Below, piece by piece: positions 16,272 through 23,972 of a stretch of DNA of 64,000 nt (within the stretch, counting starts at the first letter, position 1; the number at the start of each line of letters is the position of its first letter). The translations under genes were made by a program, and so were the position numbers. Under the pieces are notes generated by a model. That model was not told where the DNA came from. It made no database searches and saw only the letters and a list, made by a program, of their open reading frames with translations. The stretch comes from Metabacillus kandeliae (GTDB taxonomy: Bacteria; Bacillota; Bacilli; Bacillales; Bacillaceae), in the NCBI RefSeq assembly GCF_021166585.1, contig NZ_JAJOZE010000007.1, forward strand, positions 90,381 through 154,380, in the 5' to 3' direction.

Positions 16272-16676
16272 ATGAAGGCAAAAACAGCAATAGATTTTTC
16301 CTATTTCAGCAGCCAGCGGATTCTCAAAATGGAACTGAAAGGGCATTATCCCTTTCTGCTGACATTTGATCACGGAGGGATTTGCATCGAATGCCCTTGG
16401 AGGCTTGTGAGGCACGGATCTCTTGTCTTGGGGCAGACAGATTTATTGTCTGCAGGGGAACAATATAAAGAACAATTAGAGGAACTGCTTGTCGGAACAA
16501 AAATTGTTAAGGTTGCATGGCTTGAAGGAACAAGCATGCTGCGCATCCATCTCGAAAATGACTGCATTTTGGATTTATTCCACAATAGTGTCCTTTTTGA
16601 AGGCTGGGATTTGTTTGGGGATAACGGTTTTTCGTTTATTTCTTTGCCTGGCGGGGAGTATGATTTTTCTCATTAA
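16272..16676 (+). CDS. Hypothetical protein, DUF6188-like
   Basis: 134 residues with GGGGAGG before the ATG. Predominantly beta, no signal peptide. Two conserved-looking blocks are FDHGGICIECPWRLV (about 37-51) and FEGWDLFGDNGF (about 108-119). These resemble small DUF6188-type proteins, but I am not certain. The TetR operator directly upstream makes it the probable target of the TetR gene at 15566. Confidence 0.6.
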   Translation: MKAKTAIDFSYFSSQRILKMELKGHYPFLLTFDHGGICIECPWRLVRHGSLVLGQTDLLSAGEQYKEQLEELLVGTKIVKVAWLEGTSMLRIHLENDCILDLFHNSVLFEGWDLFGDNGFSFISLPGGEYDFSH

Positions 16677-16698
16677 GGGTTGTGGAGCCGGATATTTT

Positions 16699-16990
16699 AG
16701 TACCTGTCCCCCAGTACTGTGCAATAAGAAAGACCTGACCCCATCTCTCAAAACCCAGCAATGATGCAGGTTCACAATAACCATCACGTGTCCTGTTTTC
16801 CTTTAACGCACTGAGGGACAGGTTGCCGCATTGGCGTTCCTGCCCCCCGGTTCTATGCAATAGTAAAGGGCTGTCCCCATTCAAATAAGCCTTATAACAG
16901 AAGGAGTTGGGAGTGCTTCCTCTCTGGCCCCTTCTGCTTTAACGCAGCGGGGGCCAGGTCACCCCTTGCATATGGGGGACAGAGACATCC
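16699..16990. repeat. Hairpin repeat, two diverged copies at about 137-bp period
   Basis: Block A (CCTGTCCCCC...GCAATAAG...CCTGACCCCA, 16702-16744) recurs at 16839-16880; block B (CTTTAACGCA...GGG.CAGGT, from 16801) recurs from 16937. The middle parts are not similar. Block B of the second copy sits in a long hairpin, CTGGCCCC...GGGGCCAG; the first copy forms a weaker TGTCC/GGACA version. It fills the 319-bp gap and may terminate the minus-strand ABC operon. Confidence 0.65.
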
Positions 16991-16995
16991 ATCCC

Positions 16996-17817
16996 TCACT
17001 TAATAGCCCCCTTCGTAACCCCGCTGATCATCCACTTCTGAGCAATCACATACACAAGAAGCATTGGCGCAAGAGCGAGCAAATATGACGAGAACGCCAG
17101 GTTATAGTCCGTACTGAACTGTCCTTGGAAAACAAACTGGACGAGCGGCAGTGTTGAAAAGTTTTTATCACTGATAATAACAAGCGGAAGCATAAAGTCA
17201 TTCCATGCCCATAGTGCAGTTGCGATGGCGACTGTCGCATTCATAGGCATCAGGAGCGGGAAGATCACTTTCCAGAATACTCCCCATGTGCTGGCGCCAT
17301 CAACAATCGCCGCTTCTTCCAGTTCTTTTGGAATGGAGCGGATATAGCCGACATAGAGAAACACGTTAAATGAAAGGCCGTACACCGTGTAAAGGAAGAT
17401 CAGTCCCACTGGATTATCAAGATGCCAAAGGGCTGTCTGCTTGACGATTGGCAGCATAATAATGGGAAACGGAATGAACATGGCGCTGACAAAATAATAA
17501 AAAAGAGCTTTGTAAAACTTTTTGTGCATGTTCCGGGCAATGGCATAGGCGACCATTGAATTTGTCAGCAGTGTTAAACAGACGGTCATTACGGTAATGA
17601 ATACGCTGTTTCCAAGCGCCCTGAAGAAATCGGTCATGACGATGGCCTTGGCGAAATTGTCGAAATGCCAGTGCTGGGGCAAGGAGAGCAGTGATTGAGA
17701 CATTTCTTCAGGAGTTTTTAAGGCAATCGTCACTGTCAGGTATAAAGGGAACAAAATCAGCAGTGAACCAAGAATCAATAGCAGTGTAGCCGGCCAGTTT
17801 GTTTTTTTGGTGTCCAT
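16996..17817 (-). CDS. Sugar ABC transporter permease, MalG type
   Basis: 273 residues, six membrane segments, with the EAA loop reading EELEEAAIVDGASTW near residue 165. This is the second permease of a carbohydrate uptake (CUT1) transporter. The start ATG at 17817 overlaps the stop of the upstream permease gene by one base (TAATG). Last gene of the operon; no ATPase follows, so a shared MsmK-type ATPase elsewhere is presumably used. Confidence 0.88.
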   Translation of the reverse strand: MDTKKTNWPATLLLILGSLLILFPLYLTVTIALKTPEEMSQSLLSLPQHWHFDNFAKAIVMTDFFRALGNSVFITVMTVCLTLLTNSMVAYAIARNMHKKFYKALFYYFVSAMFIPFPIIMLPIVKQTALWHLDNPVGLIFLYTVYGLSFNVFLYVGYIRSIPKELEEAAIVDGASTWGVFWKVIFPLLMPMNATVAIATALWAWNDFMLPLVIISDKNFSTLPLVQFVFQGQFSTDYNLAFSSYLLALAPMLLVYVIAQKWMISGVTKGAIK

Positions 17818-18683
17818 TACATTTCAACCTCTCTTCTTTGCAGATAGCGCAGCTGAATGACCGATACGATGACAATGATTAAGAAATAGATCACAGCGTT
17901 TGCTGACTGATAGGCAAATTCCCCGCCTTCAAATCCTCCTCTGAAAATAAGAAGGGAAATGGATTCTGTAGAAGTTCCAGGACCGCCTCCTGTCATAGCC
18001 ATTATTTGATCAAATACCATTAAGAAGTTTTTCAGGGAAAGTACCATGTTTATCGTAAAAAAAGCAGCAATCATCGGGAATGTAATGCTCCAGAACTTTC
18101 TCCAAACCCCTGCGCCGTCAATGCTTGCTGCTTCATAGAGATCATCGGGAATTGTGACAAGTCCTGCAAGATACAAGATTGTATTAAATGCCACAGCCTG
18201 CCAGACAGCGACAATTACAATGCCGATCCAGGCGAGATCAGGGCTTCCGAGAATATTTTCAGCCAGTGCCTGAATGCCGAGACCCTTTGCGATATCCGGC
18301 AGAAAATAAGTAAAGATAAAATTAAATATATAGCCGACAATCAAGATGCTCAGGATGTTCGGCAAAAAGTACAGGGCTCTCAAAGTTTTATGAAGTTTAA
18401 TTTTGCTGTTCAGCCCTATGGCGACAACCAGGCTGAATACGTTAACAAGCAGGGTGGAAATAATGGCAAACTTAAAGGTAAAGCCATATGCCTGCAAAGC
18501 GCGTTCATCTTGAAAAACGTTTAGATAGTTTTTAAAGCCGACAAGGTCCCAGTCTCCGTATCCCTTGTAGTTTGTAAAGCTGTAGAAAATTCCCTGCAGA
18601 GCCGGATAGGAATGGAAAATGAAAAATAAGGCCAGAGCAGGAACTGTCATGATAAGAAACGCTTTATTTCCTGATTTTTTCAT
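17817..18683 (-). CDS. Sugar ABC transporter permease, MalF type
   Basis: 288 residues, six membrane segments, EAA loop LYEAASIDGAGVWRKF near residue 195. Start ATG at 18683 (MKKSGNKAFL) has AAAGGG upstream. The frame stays open to 18758, but that would overlap the binding-protein gene and adds a non-conserved tail. First permease of the same CUT1 transporter. Confidence 0.88.
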   Translation of the reverse strand: MKKSGNKAFLIMTVPALALFFIFHSYPALQGIFYSFTNYKGYGDWDLVGFKNYLNVFQDERALQAYGFTFKFAIISTLLVNVFSLVVAIGLNSKIKLHKTLRALYFLPNILSILIVGYIFNFIFTYFLPDIAKGLGIQALAENILGSPDLAWIGIVIVAVWQAVAFNTILYLAGLVTIPDDLYEAASIDGAGVWRKFWSITFPMIAAFFTINMVLSLKNFLMVFDQIMAMTGGGPGTSTESISLLIFRGGFEGGEFAYQSANAVIYFLIIVIVSVIQLRYLQRREVEM

Positions 18684-18723
18684 ATGCTGTACGCCCTTTC
18701 CTAGTATCCGCTTACCGCCAGCG

Positions 18724-19968
18724 TCAGTTATAGCGGTTTTTGACTTTGTCCCATTCATGGTCCATCTTTTCTAAAAATGCTTTTTTGTCCTGTTTGATAT
18801 AAAATTCCTGAATCAGGTTTTCAGGACGGATGCCGCGGGGGTAGTAGTGATCAGGATATCCTGCAATCTTTTCATTTTTTAAGTCATTCTGCACGCCTTC
18901 TAAGGCAGGATCTGTCTGCTGAACAGAATCTAATGCGGAAAATGCTTTTTGTTCATTAATATAGGTTTTTGCCTGTTCTTCCTGATACATAAATTCAAGA
19001 AACTTTTGCGCTTCTTTCGGGTGCTTGATATCCTTGTTCAGGGTAAACAGAACATCAACACCTGAGACAAGCTTGTTTTTTGCAGGGTCGTTTGCGGCAG
19101 GCAATGCAAAGACACCGAGGTTCATTTTTGGATTCAGCTTCAAGATTTCAGGAATCGCCCAGTTTCCTTGAAAATAAATAACTCCTGTTCCGTTGGCGAA
19201 TGCCTTGTTTCCATCGTTGTACGCATAGCCATATTTGTTTTCCTGGCCGTAACGGAGAAGCTCAAGCATCTTATCTGCTGTTTCGCTGTAGTTGCTTTGA
19301 AAGCTTGCGTTTCCGCTGTTTTTCTTTTCTGAAAATTGATCGCCCTGAAGGTTGGCAGCCAAGGAATTCCATGGAATCATCCCTGTCCAGGCGTCTTTTA
19401 ATGTGAAATAAATCGGCACTTCATTGGCACTTTTGGCCTTTTCTAAAATGGCGATAAATTCATCCCAAGTTTTCGGAGGCGCAGCGCCGAGCTTTTTGAA
19501 TTTGTCTTTGCTGTATATGGCGACATTGGCATTTGTTGCATAGGGAAGTCCGAATGTGCCTTTTTTTTCATTTGATAAAAGATTAATCATATTCAAGTAG
19601 GATGGCTTGATTTTATCCAGCAGCTTATTGCCGGTAAAATCGTAAAAAATTCCGGCGTTTGCCAATTCCCTGTAGGAAGCATTGCCGCCGATAGCCAGCA
19701 TATCCGGCATATCGTTTTTCACCAGCCGCGTTTTCAGTACTGTATCAGCTTCAGGGGGAGCATTTAATTCAATATCAATGTCTGGGTTTTCCTTTTCGAA
19801 TTTCTTAATCAGTTCCTGAAAGGTGCCTACATTCTCAGCCTTGTTTGAGAACAATTCAAGCGTGATTTTTCCGGGGCTTCCGCTTTGATCCTGTGTGCAG
19901 GCCGAGAGGGAGAAAAAGCAGAGCAAAGCAGCAATAGAAACAGAGAGCATGGTTTTCTTTTTCAGCAT
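18724..19968 (-). CDS. Extracellular sugar-binding lipoprotein of ABC transporter
   Basis: 414 residues. Type II signal peptide with lipobox LSAC (Cys about 24), then an SBP family 1 fold (TLELFSNKAENVGTFQELIKKF near the start). It captures the sugar outside the membrane and delivers it to the two permeases encoded downstream. GGAGG precedes the ATG. Two copies of AAACGTTTACGTAA lie 20-70 bp upstream and probably bind a LacI-type regulator. No glycosidase or kinase is adjacent, so the substrate is unknown. Confidence 0.9.
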   Translation of the reverse strand: MLKKKTMLSVSIAALLCFFSLSACTQDQSGSPGKITLELFSNKAENVGTFQELIKKFEKENPDIDIELNAPPEADTVLKTRLVKNDMPDMLAIGGNASYRELANAGIFYDFTGNKLLDKIKPSYLNMINLLSNEKKGTFGLPYATNANVAIYSKDKFKKLGAAPPKTWDEFIAILEKAKSANEVPIYFTLKDAWTGMIPWNSLAANLQGDQFSEKKNSGNASFQSNYSETADKMLELLRYGQENKYGYAYNDGNKAFANGTGVIYFQGNWAIPEILKLNPKMNLGVFALPAANDPAKNKLVSGVDVLFTLNKDIKHPKEAQKFLEFMYQEEQAKTYINEQKAFSALDSVQQTDPALEGVQNDLKNEKIAGYPDHYYPRGIRPENLIQEFYIKQDKKAFLEKMDHEWDKVKNRYN

Positions 19969-19991
19969 AAGCGATCCTCCATCTGCTAGTT

Positions 19992-20040
19992 AAACGTTTA
20001 CGTAATACATCAAAAAAAATAAATGCAAACGTTTACGTAA
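19992..20040 (-). promoter_or_regulatory. Twin LacI-type/cre-like operators
   Basis: AAACGTTTACGTAA occurs at 19992-20005 and again at 20027-20040 (35-bp spacing), upstream of the sugar ABC operon. The second copy, read as ATGCAAACGTTTACG, differs from the CcpA cre consensus only at the last base. No LacI gene is adjacent. Confidence 0.6.
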
Positions 20041-20177
20041 ACATCATAGCCAGACATAGGCCGGCCTGTAAACCTTCTCATTTACTGAAACACACAATTT
20101 CCCATACTATTTTGATGATTATTCCAAAGTTTCCTATTAAATTAATAATTAAGAATAACGAATTAGGAGGCAAACAA

Positions 20178-21392
20178 ATGGGATATTACGATTCTTCAGA
20201 AGAACCTAAACAGCGGCGCAGAAAATCCTTGCCTTGGAAATCTGTCAGCACCAGCATTATCAGCGGCATTGTCGGAGGAGCCCTTGTACTCGGGGTTTAT
20301 CCGCTGACAGAAGGAAAGGGCAGCGGTGCAGGATTGCAGCCAGCACAAACGGAACAGCAGCAGCCGGCAGAGACTGCTTCAAGCTTTACAAAGCAGGCGG
20401 AGCCTGTATCTAATCCAGCAAGCGGAAACAGTGTTGCTGATATTGTGGATAGATTATCACCGGCAATAGTTGGCGTATCAAACCAGCAGCAGGGCTTTGA
20501 TAACAGCGGGCAGCAATCCTCTCGGGAGAATGGCAGCGGTTCTGGCGTGATTTTCAAAAAAAGCGGCAATGATGCTTTCATTGTTACCAATAACCACGTA
20601 GTAGAAGGTGCGGAAAGTATTCAAATCACCTTATCAGACGGTAAAAAAGAAGAAGCAGATCTTGTCGGTACAGACCCGCTTTCAGACTTGGCTGTTCTGA
20701 AAATCAGCAGCAAAAATGTGAAGGCTGCTGCACCTTTTGGAGATTCTTCGAAGCTCAGGGCAGGAGAAAAAGTGATCGCGATTGGCAACCCGCTTGGCCT
20801 TGAATTTTCAAGAACAGTCACAGAAGGAATTATCAGCGGAAAAGACAGAAGCGTTTCTGTCACCACATCTGCAGGGGACTGGCAGCTGAATGTCCTGCAG
20901 ACAGATGCGGCAATTAATCCGGGAAACAGCGGCGGACCGCTGATTAACATGAACGGAGAAGTAATTGGCATCAATTCATTGAAAATCAGCCAGAGCGGTG
21001 TAGAAGGACTGGGCTTTGCCATTCCAAGCAAGGATGTTATGCCGATTGCAGAGCAGCTCCTGAAAGATGGAAAGGTACAGCGTCCAATGCTTGGTGTTTC
21101 ATTAGTTGATGCTTCTCAAATTCCGCAGGCATTTATGAAAGATTCACTGCAGCTTCCATCTGATGTAACAGAAGGAGCATTGGTTGAACAGGTGCAATAT
21201 AATTCCCCTGCTGATGCTGCAGGCCTTCAAAAGCAGGATTTTATCACTGCGATTGACGGAAAGGCCATTCAGGATTCAACAGGATTAAGAAAAGAGCTTT
21301 ACAGTAAAAAAGTTGGAGACAAAATTACCATTACAGCTTACCGTAACGGAAAAGTGATAACAAAAACAGTCACATTGACAAAAAACAGCTGA
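20178..21392 (+). CDS. HtrA/DegP-family membrane serine protease
   Basis: 404 residues. Basic cytoplasmic N-terminus, one membrane segment (about 23-43), a low-complexity Gln/Ala/Ser linker, a trypsin-like domain and a C-terminal PDZ domain (about 300-395). The catalytic triad is His140 (TNNHVVEG), Asp170 (SDLAVL) and Ser251 (GNSGGPL). It would act on misfolded proteins outside the membrane. AGGAGG precedes ATG 20178; an upstream ATG at 20112 lacks a site. One of the HtrA/HtrB/YycK paralogs; I cannot say which. Confidence 0.92.
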   Translation: MGYYDSSEEPKQRRRKSLPWKSVSTSIISGIVGGALVLGVYPLTEGKGSGAGLQPAQTEQQQPAETASSFTKQAEPVSNPASGNSVADIVDRLSPAIVGVSNQQQGFDNSGQQSSRENGSGSGVIFKKSGNDAFIVTNNHVVEGAESIQITLSDGKKEEADLVGTDPLSDLAVLKISSKNVKAAAPFGDSSKLRAGEKVIAIGNPLGLEFSRTVTEGIISGKDRSVSVTTSAGDWQLNVLQTDAAINPGNSGGPLINMNGEVIGINSLKISQSGVEGLGFAIPSKDVMPIAEQLLKDGKVQRPMLGVSLVDASQIPQAFMKDSLQLPSDVTEGALVEQVQYNSPADAAGLQKQDFITAIDGKAIQDSTGLRKELYSKKVGDKITITAYRNGKVITKTVTLTKNS

Positions 21393-21435
21393 CTCTCTAC
21401 AGGCACCCCCTCCGCCTTCAGAGATTAATATAGAT

Positions 21436-21472
21436 GAAAAGACCGCTTACCCATTGGGAAGCGGTCTTTTTT
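21436..21472 (+). terminator. htrA-type gene terminator
   Basis: AAAAGACCGCTT-acccattggg-AAGCGGTCTTTTTTT. Confidence 0.85.
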
Positions 21473-21608
21473 TCGCTTTTTTTTGAGACTATCAAACTGT
21501 TTTTTAAGTAATCCTAAAGTCTAAAAAGGGTTTTGAATCTTCCATAAATGGAAATTATGTGAATATACTTATGACTATTCTATTTCTCTATTAAAGGAGG
21601 CTTCTTAA

Positions 21609-23051
21609 GTGAAGTGCAGAAATTGCAGCAAATCCTTAACAGGCTCGGAAAAATTCTGCCCGTTTTGCGGTACAAAGCAGGAGAATTCAGCCAGCCAAGA
21701 TTCAATTACTCCCATCCTTTACCAAAATGCCGAAAGTGAGACTGTGCAGCAAGAGGATCTTTCCACAAGCAGCCTTCCTGAAGAATTCCCTGAAAAAACA
21801 GCCCAGGAGGAACACACCGCACATCAAGCTCTTTCTTCTGAAAGCACAGATCCCAATGAGGAAACATGGCACAGCACTTCAAATTCTTTAGGTGAGAATG
21901 CCTGGCCAAAGCAGTCTTTGCATGTACAGAAAAACTCTGCCCGCAAAATTACCATTCCCCTGCAGGGAAAATCATCAGCAAAACAGAGAGGGAGGAGAAA
22001 CCCTAAAAAAGGAGTCCTTTTAGCTGCTGCCATACCTGCCGTAAGTCTTTTCTTAGTAACCGGCGGCACCTTTGCCTATGGTGCCAGCCAAAACTCCATC
22101 AACAGCAAGGTGGCCGAGCTTCATCAGCAGGCTGAGCTGAACAGCAAACAGGGCAATTTCCTACAGGCTCATGAAGCGGTAAAAGAAGCGCTGCAGCTTA
22201 GGCCTGAGCAGGAGCAGCTGAAGAGGGAAGAAGCGCAGCTTTCTAAGGCAGCTGGAATGCAGCAATCATTAAAAGAAATTTCCGCCAGCATGGATAAGGA
22301 GAAGTTTGATGAAGCAGCCGGCAAGCTCGAAGAAGTGAAAAATTCGATGGTCAGCGGGGACGGAAAGCTGCTTGAATCACTGCAAAAAGAAGCTGACCGC
22401 CAGGAAGGCATTTTAAAAACAGCCAAAGCTGAAAAAGAAGCTCTGACAACAGACGATATGGACAAGCTGGGAGAGATGCTTGGAAATCTGGATTCCTTTT
22501 CTTCAGAAAAAACAGGGGAAACACGAAAAGCGATTCTCTCAAGGATTGTACAGGTCACAAAGGACCAGACAGATGCACTAACGAAAGAAGGAAAGTTTGA
22601 AGAAGCAGGTGAAGTGATTTCAAAAGCAATGCGCTATGACAGCAAAAATAAGGAATTGTCCTCACTGATGGATGATTTATTCAAAAAGGAAGAGGAATTC
22701 CCAGGCACTCTGCAGCCGAAGATGTATAAAGGGAAAGCAAAAGCTTCAGGTGGGGAGCTGGCAGGAAAAAGCACGCCTTTATCCTTCAGCAGTATTAAAG
22801 CTAAGGCAAACGAGTACGGAGACATTAACATATCGGGAACAATGGTGAACAAAACGAAAAAGACAATGAGATTGCTGACAATTTATCTTAAATTTTATGA
22901 TGAAGAAGGAAATTTCCTTAAAAATGAAATTGTATATGCTGACCAAATCCAAATCAAAAGCGGAGCTAAGGGGTCGTTTAAAACTGTTATCTATGGTTTA
23001 AATACAGAAGGCATGTACAAAGTAGACCAAGTGACATGGAATGAAGTATAA
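21609..23051 (+). CDS. Zinc-ribbon membrane protein with extracellular coiled coil (TcaA/YvbJ-like)
   Basis: 480 residues. The N-terminal zinc ribbon has Cys3, Cys6, Cys17 and Cys20. An acidic, Ser-rich linker and a basic stretch lead to one membrane segment (about 134-157). Outside lie two helical stretches with internal similarity (KQGNFLQAHEAVKEALQL, then KEGKFEEAGEVISKAMRY) and a C-terminal beta domain of FxLYD type (about 400-480). GTG start 21609 has AAAGGAGG. It is 15 bp from a protease gene, so probably one operon. Role in the envelope is inferred. Confidence 0.8.
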   Translation: MKCRNCSKSLTGSEKFCPFCGTKQENSASQDSITPILYQNAESETVQQEDLSTSSLPEEFPEKTAQEEHTAHQALSSESTDPNEETWHSTSNSLGENAWPKQSLHVQKNSARKITIPLQGKSSAKQRGRRNPKKGVLLAAAIPAVSLFLVTGGTFAYGASQNSINSKVAELHQQAELNSKQGNFLQAHEAVKEALQLRPEQEQLKREEAQLSKAAGMQQSLKEISASMDKEKFDEAAGKLEEVKNSMVSGDGKLLESLQKEADRQEGILKTAKAEKEALTTDDMDKLGEMLGNLDSFSSEKTGETRKAILSRIVQVTKDQTDALTKEGKFEEAGEVISKAMRYDSKNKELSSLMDDLFKKEEEFPGTLQPKMYKGKAKASGGELAGKSTPLSFSSIKAKANEYGDINISGTMVNKTKKTMRLLTIYLKFYDEEGNFLKNEIVYADQIQIKSGAKGSFKTVIYGLNTEGMYKVDQVTWNEV

Positions 23052-23066
23052 GGATGGTGTGCAGCC

Positions 23067-23810
23067 GTGACTAAATGGATTGTCAGCATTTTATCAACCG
23101 TTTTAATTTGGGGTGCCGGAATTGCAGGAGTTGCTTTTATTCATGCGAGCAGCGGTGATCAGCTGAAGCTTGCCGATACCATTGCTCCAGGGGCAGCTGC
23201 ACAGGCTGAACCTGCTGCAGGCAAAGCCGGTGATCTAAAATCTATTATCAATGTTTCACAAAGCAAGGTTTTTTGTATTCAGACTCCTGGAGGGCTGCTG
23301 GGCTCAGGTTTTCTTTATAATGATAAAGGAGATATTATCACAAACAGCCATGTCGTAGCAGGGGAATCCATTGTAAAGGTTATTGCGTCAGATTCTAATG
23401 AGTATACCGGAGAGGTAATAGGAAAAGGCGACAGCATGGATGTTGCCGTAGTGAGGGTAGAGGAATTGAAGGGCAAACACCCGCTTTCCATTGAAACGGG
23501 CAGAAAAGCAGAAATAGGAGACAGCGTTGTGGCACTCGGCAGTCCGCTTGGATTGCAGAATACAGCTACAGTAGGAACAATAAGCGGAGTAAACCGCACC
23601 TTGGAAATAGAAGGCTATTCCTATAAAAACGTCTACCAAATTGCCGCAAGCATTGCCCCAGGAAACAGCGGAGGCCCGCTGATCAGCCAAAAAACAGGCA
23701 AAGTAATCGGCATCAACTCCGCCGGTGCAGACGAAGGAAACATAGGCTTCAGCATCCCGATGGATGAAGTAATGAAGCAAGTAAAAGAATGGTCGGAAAA
23801 AGCTTTTTAA
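23067..23810 (+). CDS. Membrane-anchored trypsin-like serine protease without PDZ
   Basis: 247 residues. N-terminal signal anchor (about 5-27), then a trypsin-like domain with His95 (TNSHVVAG), Asp125 (MDVAVV) and Ser201 (GNSGGPL). It resembles the HtrA at 20178 but stops right after the protease domain. GTG start with AAGGATGG upstream. Co-transcribed with the zinc-ribbon gene, which may be its partner or substrate (inference). A structured repeat begins 8 bp after the stop. Confidence 0.85.
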   Translation: MTKWIVSILSTVLIWGAGIAGVAFIHASSGDQLKLADTIAPGAAAQAEPAAGKAGDLKSIINVSQSKVFCIQTPGGLLGSGFLYNDKGDIITNSHVVAGESIVKVIASDSNEYTGEVIGKGDSMDVAVVRVEELKGKHPLSIETGRKAEIGDSVVALGSPLGLQNTATVGTISGVNRTLEIEGYSYKNVYQIAASIAPGNSGGPLISQKTGKVIGINSAGADEGNIGFSIPMDEVMKQVKEWSEKAF

Positions 23811-23817
23811 TTAGAAA

Positions 23818-23955
23818 AGCGGAAGCCGCTCGTTCAGCCCCGACAAGCGCTGGAGCAAAAATCCAGAAAGTCCGGTTTTGACTTTTTGGATTTTTGTGAA
23901 GCGACTCGAGGGGCTAGCGGCTGGAGCTGGACAGAGAAAAGCGGAAGCGGCGGGC
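23818..23955. repeat. Structured repeat, hairpin variant 1
   Basis: Head AAAGCGGAAGCCGCTCG..CAGCCCCGACAAGCGCTGG, hairpin CAAAAATCCAGAAAGTC/GACTTTTTGGATTTTTG, tail ACTCGAGGGGCTAGCGGCTGG then AGCTGGACA, and a second AGAAAAGCGGAAGC start. Same ends as 9626, 37979 and 43119. It starts immediately after a protease gene that has no other terminator. Confidence 0.8.
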
Positions 23956-23972
23956 TCAAACCCCGCCGCTTC
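23944..23972 (-). terminator. Terminator of molybdopterin gene
   Basis: Minus strand GAAGCGGCGGG-gtttgag-CCCGCCGCTTC followed by CGCTTTTCTC; it starts at the gene's stop. Confidence 0.7.
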
